Below are positions 54,794 through 64,000 of a DNA stretch of 64,000 bases, piece after piece. Location of the stretch: assembly GCF_016714285.1 (NCBI RefSeq), contig NZ_JADJNN010000038.1, forward strand, positions 412,112-476,111, in the 5' to 3' direction. A program made the translations under genes and the position numbers. The stretch comes from Nannocystis sp. (lineage in GTDB: Bacteria; Myxococcota_A; Polyangia; Nannocystales; Nannocystaceae). Every line of letters starts with the position of its first letter. Within the stretch, counting starts at the first letter, position 1. Below the pieces are notes generated by a model. That model saw only the letters and a program-made list of their open reading frames with translations. It ran no database searches and was not told the origin of the DNA.

Positions 54794-56088
54794 GTGGTCG
54801 GGCATGACGCGGTCCGCTCGTCGCAGGTCCGGGCCGTGGGCGCGGCCTTCCTGCGGGCGCGTCCGTGGGTGGTGGCGCCGGTGGCGATCGTCAACCTGCT
54901 GTGCCTGGTCCGCGCGGACGCGCCGGTGCTGCAGATGCGCGTGCTCGGGGTCGGGATCGCGGCGCTGCTGGGGTTCTTTGTGTATGAGGCGATCCGGTTC
55001 CGCCGCGAGGTGGTGCGCGAGGCCCAGCTGCGGCGCTCGCTGTGGATCACGGCGGCGGCGCTGCTGCTGGCCTGCGCGGCGAGCGGGGGGCCGCGCAGCC
55101 CGATGGTGACGCTGCTGGTGGCGCCGGTGGGCGTGGCCTTCGCGGCCTTCGGGCGCGGGCGGGGCAACACGGCGCTGTTGTTGAGGTGTTGGCGGGGCTC
55201 GGCGGGCTGGCGCTGTTGCCCGCAGATACACCCTTCCCGGCGATCGCGGCGCGGCAGGCCGCGGTGATGACGGTGGCGAGCGCGGCGGCCTCGCTGGTGC
55301 TGCTGTGGATCGGTGTGACTGGTTTGACGACGGCGTACCTGGACGGCGGGGCGGCGCTGGCCCGCACCCGCGACGCGATGCTCGACGCGATGAACGACCG
55401 CATGCGCGGCGCGGAGGCCCTCGGGGCCAGGGTGGCGCACGAGATCCGCAACCCGCTGACGGCGATCAAGGGGCTCGTGCAGCTGCTGGCCCGCGGGGCG
55501 CACGAGGAACGCGACCAGCGACGTCTCGAGGTCGTGCTCGCAGAGGTGGGCCGGGTCGAGGAGACGCTGGCGGCGTACCTCAGCTTCGCGCGGCCGCTGG
55601 CCGAGCTGTGCCCGGGGCCGGTGCAGCTGGCGACGCTGCTGCAGGAGCTGGCGCTGCTGCTCGAGGCCCGCGCTGGCGCGCTGGGCCTGCAGGTGCTGCT
55701 GCGGGTCGAGGAGGTGGAGATCGTCGGCGACCGCCGCCGCCTGCAGGAGGCGCTGCTCAACCTCGCGAGCAACGCGCTCGAGGCGACCCCGCCGGGCGGC
55801 ACGCTGACGCTCACGCTGGGCCCTGTCGGCGGCGGGGCGCGCATCGAGGTGATCGACGACGGCCAGGGCATGACGGCGGAGCAGCTCGCGCGGCTGGGCA
55901 CGCCCTTCGTCACCGGACGTCCAGGCGGCACCGGGCTCGGGGTGACGCTGGCCCGCGCGGTGGTGCTGCAACACGGCGGCCGCATGAACCACCGCAGCGC
56001 GCCGGGCCAGGGCACCCGCGTGACCCTCACGTTGCCCGGGGAGCCGGGCGGAGCGCTCCCCGATGGCGAAGATCCTGATCGTCGATGA
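54794..56088 (+). CDS. Membrane sensor histidine kinase, one frameshift
   Basis: GTG start at 54794. The N-terminal part has several helices (VVAPVAIVNLLCLVRA, VLGVGIAALLGFFVYEAI, SLWITAAALLLACAASG). The frame breaks near 55181, where one base is missing (GNTALLL then EVLAGLGGLALLPAD in the next frame). The kinase core is intact: H box RVAHEIRNPLTAIKGLVQLL, N box NLASNALEATPPGG, G1 VIDDGQGM and G2 RPGGTGLGVTLARAVV. It overlaps the NtrC-type regulator by 26 bp, its likely partner. Signal unknown. Confidence 0.85.
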
Positions 56089-57379
56089 CGAGGCCCATGT
56101 CCGCTTCACGCTCGCCGAGGTGCTCAGCGACGCGGGCCACCAGGTGATCGCGGCCAGCGGCGGCGCCGAGGCGCTGCGCCTCGCGGACGACGAGCTCGAC
56201 GCGGTGATCAGCGACCTGGCGATGCCGGGGATGGACGGGCTCGAGCTGCTGGCTGCGCTGCGCCAGCGCGACGCGTCGCTGCCGGTGCTGCTGCTGACGG
56301 CCCGCGGCTCGGAGCGGGTCGCCGTGCAGGCGATGAAGGCGGGGGCCTATGACTACTTGGTCAAGCCATTCGATATCGATGAGATCGTGCACGCGCTCGG
56401 GCGCGCGGTGGAGGCCCGGCTGCTGCGACGCGAGCAGCGGCGGCGGCTGGCCGAGCGTGGGCTCGATCGGCCGATCGTGGGCGACGCGCCGGCGCTGCGC
56501 CGGGTCCTCGATATGGCGGCGAGGATCGCCGACCGTGAATTGCCGGTGCTCGTGCTCGGCGAGACGGGCACCGGCAAGGAGCTGATCGCGGGGCTGCTGC
56601 ACGCGGGCAGCCGGCGCGCCCGCGGGCCGCTGGTGCGCTTCAACTGCGCGGCGATCCCCGAGCAGCTCGCGGACTCGGAGCTGTTCGGCCACGCCCGCGG
56701 CGCCTTCACCGGCGCGAGCGCGGCCCGTCGCGGCTACTTTGCGCAGGCCGACGGCGGCACCCTGGTGCTCGACGAGATCGCCGAGCTGCCCCTGGCGATC
56801 CAGGCCAAGCTGCTGCGCGCGCTGCAGTCGGGGGAGATCCAGCCGCTCGGGGCGCGGGTCGAGAAGGTCGACGTGCGGGTGGTGGCCTGCACCCACCGCG
56901 ACCTGCGGGCCGAGGTCGCGGCCGGCCGCTTCCGCGAGGACCTGTATTATCGCCTCGCCGTGCTCGAGCTGCGGGTGCCGCCGCTGCGCGAGCGCCGGGA
57001 GGACATACCTGTCCTCGCGGACAGCTTCGCCCGCCGCTACGCCGCGCGCTTCGGCCTTGAATCGGTGCAGCTGGCGCCCGAGCTGGTGGCGTCACTGGTG
57101 GCGAGGCCGTGGCCCGGCAACGTGCGCGAGCTGGAGAACTGCATGGCGCGCCTGGTCGCGCTCAGCAGCGACGGTCGCATCGGCAGCGAGGCGCTGGCAG
57201 AGTCGGCGACGGTGGGCCCCGGGAATTTGCGAGCGCAGGTCGAGGCCTTCGAGCGCGGGCTGATCGAGCAGGCGCTGCGGGCCGCGGGCGGGAATCACTC
57301 CGAGGCGGCGCGCAGGCTCGCGACCTCGCGGGTGACCTTGCTCGACAAGCTCAAGAAGCACGGGCTGCAGGGCGTTTGA
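56063..57379 (+). CDS. NtrC-family sigma-54-dependent response regulator
   Basis: 438 residues. Receiver domain with phospho-acceptor D51 (SDLAMPG) and Lys in YLVKPFD. AAA+ domain: Walker A G166-E-T-G-T-G-K-E173, GAFTGA loop 213-218 for sigma-54 contact, Walker B GGTLVLDEIAELPL, and FREDLYYRL with the arginine finger region. C-terminal Fis-type HTH: GNHSEAARRLATSRVTLLDK. It overlaps the kinase gene by 26 bp, so the two form a two-component system acting on a sigma-54 promoter not identified here. Confidence 0.93.
   Translation: MAKILIVDDEAHVRFTLAEVLSDAGHQVIAASGGAEALRLADDELDAVISDLAMPGMDGLELLAALRQRDASLPVLLLTARGSERVAVQAMKAGAYDYLVKPFDIDEIVHALGRAVEARLLRREQRRRLAERGLDRPIVGDAPALRRVLDMAARIADRELPVLVLGETGTGKELIAGLLHAGSRRARGPLVRFNCAAIPEQLADSELFGHARGAFTGASAARRGYFAQADGGTLVLDEIAELPLAIQAKLLRALQSGEIQPLGARVEKVDVRVVACTHRDLRAEVAAGRFREDLYYRLAVLELRVPPLRERREDIPVLADSFARRYAARFGLESVQLAPELVASLVARPWPGNVRELENCMARLVALSSDGRIGSEALAESATVGPGNLRAQVEAFERGLIEQALRAAGGNHSEAARRLATSRVTLLDKLKKHGLQGV
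57009..57024. repeat. Dispersed palindrome CTGTCC-N4-GGACAG (in NtrC-like gene)
   Basis: CTGTCCTCGCGGACAG, perfect arms, falls in the conserved segment EDIPVLADSF of the AAA+ domain. The preceding Ile codon is ATA, rare in this genome, so the nearby codon choice is unusual. Confidence 0.7.
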
Positions 57380-57411
57380 CGGCCCTCGGCGCCGCGGGCT
57401 ACCGTGGCGGC

Positions 57412-57909
57412 ATGGACCGACGGCGAGAGATGACATTGCGATTCCTGGCCCAGCCGTCCGCGGTCAACTTCGGCGGCAAGGTGCACGGCGGGGCCGTGAT
57501 GACCTGGATCGACGAGGCGGGCTACGCCTGCGCGGTCGGCTGGAGCGGTCGCTACTGCGTGACCCTGTACGTCGGCGGGATCCGGTTTTATCGACCGATC
57601 GTCATCGGCCACATCGTCGAGCTCCAGGCGCGCGTGATCTACACCGGCACGACCAGCATGCATATCGCGGTCGATGTGCGCTCGGCCGATCCACGCGAGG
57701 GGCACTATACGCAGACGACCCACTGCGTGATCATCTTTGTCGCGGTCGACGACGCCGGCAAGCCGGCCCCGGTGCCAGCCTGGGAGCCCCAGACGGAGGC
57801 GGACCGGGCCCAGACGGCCTACGCGAGGCGCCTCATGGAGCTGCGCAAGGGCATCGAGGAGGAGATGGACGCGGTCCGCCTGCGGGACGAGGGCGCCGCG
57901 AGTTCGTGA
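57412..57909 (+). CDS. Acyl-CoA thioesterase (hotdog fold, YciA/ACOT-like)
   Basis: 165 residues from an ATG at 57412. PSAVNFGGKVHGGAVMTWID is the family signature with the catalytic Asp in the helix, followed by YCVTLYVGGIRFYRPIVIGH, VELQARVIYTGTTSMHIAVD and TTHCVIIFVAVDDAGKPAPV. These hexameric hotdog enzymes hydrolyse acyl-CoA to free acid and CoA. Physiological substrate unknown. It follows the two-component genes by 32 bp. Confidence 0.88.
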   Translation: MDRRREMTLRFLAQPSAVNFGGKVHGGAVMTWIDEAGYACAVGWSGRYCVTLYVGGIRFYRPIVIGHIVELQARVIYTGTTSMHIAVDVRSADPREGHYTQTTHCVIIFVAVDDAGKPAPVPAWEPQTEADRAQTAYARRLMELRKGIEEEMDAVRLRDEGAASS

Positions 57910-57934
57910 GCGGCCCGGCGGTGGCGTGTGGGAG

Positions 57935-58053
57935 ATGGGGCGCCAGATAATTCGGCGCCGCAATCGTTCCGGAGGTACCCGGGCGCTGTCGCCGTGTAGG
58001 ATATGGGGCGCCAGATAATTTCAGCCGCGCAATTGTTCTGGGGGCACCCGTCA
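57935..58053. repeat. Imperfect 50-bp direct repeat upstream of the trypsin-like gene
   Basis: ATGGGGCGCCAGATAATT occurs exactly at 57935-57952 and 58003-58020; the following 30 bp are similar but diverged (GCCGCAATCGTTCCGG versus CCGCGCAATTGTTCTGG). Both lie within 130 bp of the start of the protease gene, so they may be duplicated promoter or operator sequence. Confidence 0.65.
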
Positions 58054-59400
58054 CTCCCCGGGCATGAAGCGCATCCACGACATCTCCGGGCTTTCCCACG
58101 GCATTCTCACCCACAAGCCCGCCCACGAGTCTTCCACGACGATCTGCTCCTCGCGCCTGATCGCGGCTGCCCTGTGCGCCCTGATCGTACCTGCGACCGC
58201 CTGTGACGCTGAGGTCGATCCGGCCGAGGCCGCCGAGGTCTCCGAGGAGCTGCGGGTCCTGCCCGAGTGGCACTTTGTCGGGCCGGTCGAGGTCGTCACC
58301 GTGCCGGAGGACTACGAGAACAACCCGGTGTACAGCGCCGACGCGGCGCAGCCGGGCGAGCGCGACGCGCTGCTGGTGAACCACGAAGCTGGCGCGGACG
58401 GGCGCTTCGGCGTCATCTACGTGGATTACGAGGAGAGCGCGGAGTATCTCGCGTCCTACGACGGGGCGGCGGTGGCGGCGGCGGCGGGCGAGCTTGCCCG
58501 CCTCGGATATGCCGACGCGAGCCCGGACCCGGACGAGATGGTTGTGCCGCGCGGTCTATCCAACAACATCGACAATCGGATCTCGTTCGAGGACTACTCG
58601 CTCACGCACTCGACGCTGCGCAAGGTCGGGCGGGTCGGCGGCGGCTGCACGGGGGCGCTGTTCGGCAACCGGCTGGTGCTGACGGCCGCGCACTGCATCT
58701 TCGACGACAACGGTGATTACCACGCGAACAACACCTTCCAGGCGCGCCGCAACGGCAACGAGCTGCCCTACGGTTCGGTCACCTCGCAGGGCGCGGTGTA
58801 TCCGATCTCGTTCAAGAACGACGGTTGCCACACCAACTACACCGCCGCGTGCGTCAAGAACGACTGGGCGATCCTCGTGCTGCCGCCGAACCCGTGGGCG
58901 GCGAGCCCGAACGGCGCGCCGGGCTACTTCGGCGTCGCCTGGGCCGGCGACGGGGCGGTGGGCGACTGGGCCGTGCGCAACATCGGCTATGCGTCGTGCA
59001 GCAACACGATGGCGCCGTCGCCGTGCACGAGCAACGTGGCCTACGGCGACCTGTCGTGCGCCAACGTCGACCCGGCGCTGTCGGACCCAGACTCGCGCTG
59101 GCCGCTCTACGGCACCAACGGCAAGATGCGGACCGGCTGCGACACCAACGGCGGCCACAGCGGCGGGCCGATCTACAGCTACAGCCCCGGCGACAACGGC
59201 CCGTACCTGGTCGGCAATACGGTGTGGAATCAGTGCAACTCGAGCAGCTGCGACGCGCTCACGCAGTACTCGTCGGCGGGGATCCGGATCTCCGAGACGC
59301 TGTTCGACTATATGTTGAACCTGCGCGCGTCGTACCCGGGAGGGGTTCGCGGCGGAGTCCTGCGCGCCGCCGCAAGTTCGCGGCGGCTGACGCCAGGGGG

Positions 59401-60559
<1,159 letters not shown>

Positions 60560-60563
<4 letters not shown>

Positions 60564-61162
60564 GGCGTGGCTTTCGTGGACGGGAAGAACAACAGGCGCG
60601 CGAGGGCCCGCGCGTGGTCGATCGGGCCCCACAGCGGGACTCGCAGGGAGCCCGCGGCGGAGCGCAGGAGGATGCCGCTCGCGACCTGAAGGATCGCCGC
60701 GCGCACCGGGAGGCCGGGGCGGATGAGGGCGTGGCCCTCGACCCGCACGAAGCGCTCGACCACGTCGAGCAGGGGGACGACGGCGGCGAGCAGGATCTCG
60801 TGGCCGGGGCCGTCCCCGCCCAGCAGCTCGCGCACGACGATCTGCGCGGGGGCCGGGTTGTCGGCCAGGAATTGCGCGTAGGTGTCGACGACGCCGTCGA
60901 CGCGCTCGGGGAAGCTGACCTGGCGGGCCATCGCGGCCATCAATGCGGCGCCGAGGCGATTGAAGCTGCGGTGCACGACGGCGGCGTAGAGCTCGTCCTT
61001 CGACGGGTAGTGGTAGAGCAGCGAGGGCCGGCGGATGCCGGCGACGGCGGCGATGTCCTCGAGTCGGGTGGCGCCGAAGCCGGTGCGCGCGAAGCCCTGC
61101 TCGGCGGCGTCGAGCAGGCGCTCCGGGGTGGCCGCGGCGGCGCTGGCGAGGGGGCGACCCAT
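60560..61162 (-). CDS. TetR/AcrR-family repressor
   Basis: 200 residues. HTH: RLLDAAEQGFARTGFGATRL then EDIAAVAGIRRPSLLYHYPS, ending KDELYAAV, the standard TetR DNA-binding domain. The C-terminal ligand domain is helical. Its stop overlaps the diiron oxygenase start by 4 bp (ATGA), so the two form an operon. A perfect palindrome starts 11 bp upstream of the ATG, the expected operator; autoregulation with the oxygenase is likely. Confidence 0.9.
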
Positions 61163-61172
61163 GCCCGCGGAC

Positions 61173-61196
61173 CATATCTACTCGTGAGTAGATATG
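61173..61196. promoter_or_regulatory. TetR operator palindrome
   Basis: Perfect inverted repeat with 11-bp arms (left arm CATATCTACTC, 61173-61183; right arm 61186-61196) and a 2-bp centre. It lies 11 bp upstream of the tetR start, A+T-rich in G+C-rich surroundings. The core TACTCGTGAGTA is of a type bound by TetR regulators of lipid metabolism (established for several, here inferred). Confidence 0.75.
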
Positions 61197-61263
61197 TCAA
61201 CGGAAAATATCGCGCGGGGTGTGGTGCTTGCCAGGCTGGCGGGTGGGGGTCAGCATTGCCGCC

Positions 61264-61677
61264 ATGTTCAAGACCGTCCTGATGTTCGTGATGCTCGGGG
61301 TGCTCGGTAGCTGCGGTGATTCGCCGGAGGCGAAGAAGGCGAGGGAGGAGGCGGCGCGGACGGCCGAGCAGGCCGGGAAGGCGGCGCGGGCGGCCGGGGA
61401 CGCGGCGGCGGGGGCGGTGAAGGCCGGGGCGGACAAGGCCGAGGTGGCGGCCGGGGTCGCGGCGGACAAGGCGGCGGAGCTGGGTGCGGCGGGCAAGGCC
61501 GAGGCCGAGGCGGTGGCTGCGAAGGCGGCCGAGGTCGCGGCGGCGGGCAAGGAGAAGGCCGCGGGTGTGGTGGAGACGGTGAAGGCCGAGGGCAAGGAGG
61601 TGATCGAGGCGGGCAAGGAGAAGGTGAAGAGCGCGAGCGATCAGGTGGTTGGGAAGGCCGAGCCGAAGGCGCCGTGA
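61264..61677 (+). CDS. Ala/Lys-rich helical lipoprotein
   Basis: 137 residues. MFKTVLMFVMLGVLGSC is a lipoprotein signal (Cys 17). The rest is almost entirely Ala, Lys, Glu and Gly in 11-residue-like repeats (AAGDAAAGAVKAGADKAEVA), predicted as long amphipathic helices, resembling apolipoprotein- or LEA-like sequences. It may bind lipid or act as a spacer. The stop overlaps the DUF2062 start (TGATG). Confidence 0.7.
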   Translation: MFKTVLMFVMLGVLGSCGDSPEAKKAREEAARTAEQAGKAARAAGDAAAGAVKAGADKAEVAAGVAADKAAELGAAGKAEAEAVAAKAAEVAAAGKEKAAGVVETVKAEGKEVIEAGKEKVKSASDQVVGKAEPKAP

Positions 61678-62126
61678 TGGAGCGCCTGCGGGCGTGGGTG
61701 CGCGGGCTGCTGGCCCTGAACGGCACGGCGCGGGGGATCGCCGGGGGCTTCGCGCTCGGGGTCGGGCTCTCGCTGATCCCCGTGCCGTTTCTCGGGATGG
61801 TGCTCGCATTGGCTGCGGCGCCGCTGCTGCGGGCCAATGTGCCGGCCACCTATCTCGGCACCGCGGTGATCAACCCGGTGACGGGCACGCTGTTCTACTT
61901 CGGCGAGCTGTGGCTCGGGTGCTGGTTGTGGGGGCTGCCGCTGCCGCGCTGGGGCGAGCTGGTGCTGCTCGATGGGGCCGGCTGGTGGGGCCTGTTCAAG
62001 GCGCTGCTGGGGCCCTTCTTGCTCGGGGCGGCGGTGGCGATCCCGGTGTTGGCGGGGCTGTCTTATGTCGTGGTGTTCGCGCTGGTGCGGGCGTGGCAGC
62101 GGCGGCCGATGACGCCCGCGGGCTGA
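61677..62126 (+). CDS. DUF2062 membrane protein
   Basis: 149 residues from the ATG at 61677, which overlaps the previous stop. Matches DUF2062: GIAGGFALGVGLSLIPVPFL, then INPVTGTLFYFGELWLG, with three to four helices. Family function unknown; in many genomes it occurs near envelope genes. Here it is probably co-translated with the helical lipoprotein. Confidence 0.82.
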   Translation: MERLRAWVRGLLALNGTARGIAGGFALGVGLSLIPVPFLGMVLALAAAPLLRANVPATYLGTAVINPVTGTLFYFGELWLGCWLWGLPLPRWGELVLLDGAGWWGLFKALLGPFLLGAAVAIPVLAGLSYVVVFALVRAWQRRPMTPAG

Positions 62127-62127
62127 C

Positions 62128-63380
62128 TCAGCAGCCCTGGGCCTCGGGGGCCGAGGCGGTCATGCAGTTGTTGAGGCAGGCGTCGTTCTCGAGCTTGTTG
62201 CCGTCGTCGCACTGCTCCTCGGGGTGGTCGAGCTTGCCGTTGCCGCAGCTGGGCAGGGGGGCGCAGCAGAGGGCGTGGTTGTTCTTGTCGTCGCAGCCGA
62301 ACAGGCCGGCGCACTGCGGGCGCGAGCTGCTGTAGAGGCAGTTATCGGCGTGGTCGACGGCCATGCCGCTCTTGAAGCCGTACTGGCCGGCGCTGTCGTC
62401 CGCTCGGCAGCGGATCGCGCCGAGGCTGCGCTTGGTCGGGCTGTAGTTCCAGTCGCTGTTGCGGGCGTTGAACTCGCTGGCGCTGCACAGGTGCCAGTTC
62501 TTCGGGCACAGGATCGCGTAGTCCTGCTCGCACACCTCCGGGCGCTGGCACAGCGCGGCGCGGTTGCTCGGGGCGATGCTGACGACGCGGTGGCCTGGTT
62601 CTGACAGCTGACGGGCTCCTTCTTGCAGGCGGCGTCGCAGCCCGTCGCCGGGGAGCTTGTTGCCGTCGTCGCAGGCCTCGCCGGGCTGGAGGAAGCCGTC
62701 GCCGCAGGCGGCGGGCTTGCACGCGGTGGTGCAGGCGTCGCTGTCGAGGTCGTTGCCGTCGTCGCAGAGCTCGCCGGCGGCCGCGTTGACGTCGCCGTCG
62801 CCGCATTCGGGGGCGCTGCAGTCGAGGTCGCAGGTGGCGGTGGCCCCGGCCTCGTCGCAGAGCTCGACGCCGGTGTAGAGGAGGCCGTCGCCGCAGGTGT
62901 TGAGGGCGCAGGCGGCGGTGCAGGCGTCGAGGTCGGAGAGGTTCTTGTCGTCACACAGCTCGCCGGGCTGGATGAAGCCGTCGCCGCAGGCGGCGGGCTG
63001 GCACTGGCGGTGCAGGCGTCGCTGCTCCCGAGGTTACCGTCGTCGCAGAGCTCGCCGGGGCCGAGCAGGCCGTCGCCGCAGGCCTGCGGGGTGCAGTCGA
63101 GCTTGCAGGCGGCGTGGTCGCTGTTGTTCGGGCCGTCGTCGCAGAGCTCGCCGGGGTCCTGCGCGCCGTCGCCGCAGAGCGGGCCGCCGCTGCTCGAGCT
63201 GGTGGTGTCGCTGGTGCTGGTGGTGGTCGGGGAGCGGGGTGCTGGCGGCGCTGCTCGAGCTGGCGGCGGTGGTGCTGGTGGTGGTGCTCGGTCGGTGGTG
63301 CCCGGAGTCGTCGAGGCCGCCGTCGCCGCGGAGGCAGGCCGTGATGAGGAGCAGCAGCGGCGCGAGGCGGAGAGAAGCAT
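62128..63380 (-). pseudogene. CDDGN-repeat (DUF4215) surface protein, several frameshifts
   Basis: A start at 63378-63380 leads within a few codons into a signal (LRLAPLLLLITAC) in another frame, then a Ser/Thr linker. Seven or more CGDG...GE-x-CDDGN disulfide repeats follow (for example CGDGAQDPGELCDDG and CGDGLLGPGELCDDGN), spread over all three frames with shifts near 63370, 63230, 63010 and 62625. The intact C-terminal domain (about 62560-62128) reads YAILCPKNWHLCSASEFNAR and CDDKNNHALCCAPLPSCGNG, ending in a last CDDGN repeat. Reassembled it would be about 415 residues. Probably a surface or matrix protein. Confidence 0.75.
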
Positions 63381-63580
63381 GACGAGGCGCGAGCGACAGC
63401 CGTGGTGGGCCGCGGAACGCAGTCTCGCATGATCTTTCGCGGGGGGTATATGGGGCTGGGGGCGCCTCCGGCGGGCGTGCTCGCATGCGCGCGGTTGCGC
63501 GCGGTTGCGCGCGGGAAGGCGCGCGGCTGCGCGGTGGGAAGCGAGGGACCGGACGCCGGCCCAGGTGGGCTAGGAGGGGC
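63381..63580. other. Intergenic, GC-rich low-complexity sequence
   Basis: Contains short repeats of GCGCGCGGTTGC (63488-63520). No gene or clear signal seen. The promoter of the CDDGN-repeat gene should lie here. Confidence 0.4.
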
Positions 63581-63938
63581 TCAGGCGGGCGGGCCAAGAG
63601 GGCCTGCTCGTCGGAGGCTGCGGTGGTCCAGGCGGAGTGGGGGACGCGGGCTCGTCCTGTCGGACTTGAGCTGTCTGTCGAGGATGAAGGTGCCGAAGGG
63701 ATGACCGAGGCGATGCGAAGGCGGCGGCGATCTTCTGAGGCCCCAGTCGGTCTCGCCGATGAGCTGCAAAGGCGCGGCCAGGTAGAGCATGAACAGGCCG
63801 CCGGGGCCAGCCGACGTACTCACGGCCTGGGGCATGCCGGCGGCGTACTTGAGCGGCATGGCGATGCCGAGCAGGACAGGACGGAGACGCCTCGATGAGG
63901 CCGATGAGACGCAGACGACCGATCGGGTTGCTGAGCAT
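63581..63938 (-). pseudogene. DUF3817 membrane protein, frameshifted
   Basis: An ATG at 63936-63938 opens MLSNPIGRLRLIGLIEA; the other frame then gives LLGIAMPLKYAAGMPQAV, the DUF3817 hallmark (AMPLKY), followed by GGLFMLYLAAPLQLIGETDW and HPFGTFILDRQL, the conserved end. At least two indels near 63880 and 63815 are needed. About 105-120 residues with three helices. The family's function is unknown. The break lies at the window end, where other indels also cluster. Confidence 0.7.
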
Positions 63939-64000
63939 GGCGGGCGGACGCTAACAGGTGGGTGGGTGGGCGCCAAGCGGGCGGCGTGGCGCGCGGTCGC

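Noticed and set aside
52868..55231. N-terminal extension of the cytochrome paralogue on the minus strand
   Set aside because: The frame is open far upstream, but the extra part is antisense to the ATP-grasp and kinase genes and is Arg/Pro/His-rich. The ATG at 52867 gives the helix seen in the paralogue.

Overview
The window looks like chromosomal DNA of a predatory myxobacterium, most likely of the Nannocystis group (Myxococcota). The evidence is very high G+C, many exported proteins with Ser/Thr/Gly-rich linkers after a lipobox, CDDGN-type disulfide repeats (DUF4215), M36 metalloproteases with MYXO-CTERM-like tails (Cys motif, hydrophobic segment, Arg-rich end), and a Hanks-type kinase. This placement rests on protein style only; there is no rRNA here.

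Layout. 0-10.7 kb: a lipoprotein cut by the window edge, an M36 protease, a membrane-anchored tri-haem cytochrome c, a proline-linker membrane protein, a broken FAD oxidoreductase, two hypothetical exported proteins and a CAP-domain lipoprotein. 10.7-18.8 kb: a beta-propeller lipoprotein, then a run of five genes all interrupted by frameshifts: TIR-TM-WD40, DUF1761, AraC regulator, a hypothetical and DinB. 18.8-25.5 kb: ordinary cellular genes (Ser/Thr kinase, SpoU methyltransferase with a zinc ribbon, enoyl-reductase-like MDR, PilZ, ribulose-phosphate epimerase, DUF481 porin-like protein). 25.5-36.3 kb: two tandem Cys-rich lipoproteins, a Sel1 lipoprotein, a duplicated beta-propeller lipoprotein, a large M36 protease and an arginase-family enzyme. 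36.3-48.7 kb: membrane protein, EEP phosphatase, a DUF4258/MqsA-like toxin-antitoxin pair, Cys-rich lipoproteins, a sulfotransferase-like protein, scoA - DUF483-like gene - scoB, pyrF, a serine hydrolase and an XRE regulator. 48.8-64 kb: recA, an exported Cys-rich protein, a second cytochrome c paralogue, an ATP-grasp ligase, a histidine kinase/NtrC pair, a thioesterase, a trypsin-like protease, a tetR-diiron oxygenase operon, DUF2062, a CDDGN-repeat protein and DUF3817.

Main observations. (1) A short palindrome, CTGTCC-N4-GGACAG, occurs seven times perfectly and four times with one mismatch, inside genes and at gene ends. Three copies contain a gene's stop codon, one lies just upstream of recA, and three form a 57-bp tandem repeat. 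(2) The TIR protein keeps a SARM1-like W-V-x-x-E catalytic motif. (3) A lower-GC toxin-antitoxin pair starts with TTG behind a strong Shine-Dalgarno sequence. (4) A perfect 11+2+11 palindrome lies 11 nt before a tetR-diiron operon. (5) Single-base indels cluster at 12.6-18.8 kb and 62.6-64 kb while about 33 kb between 21.5 and 54.8 kb is clean. In most broken genes the family signature continues in another frame, which favours consensus error over real decay.
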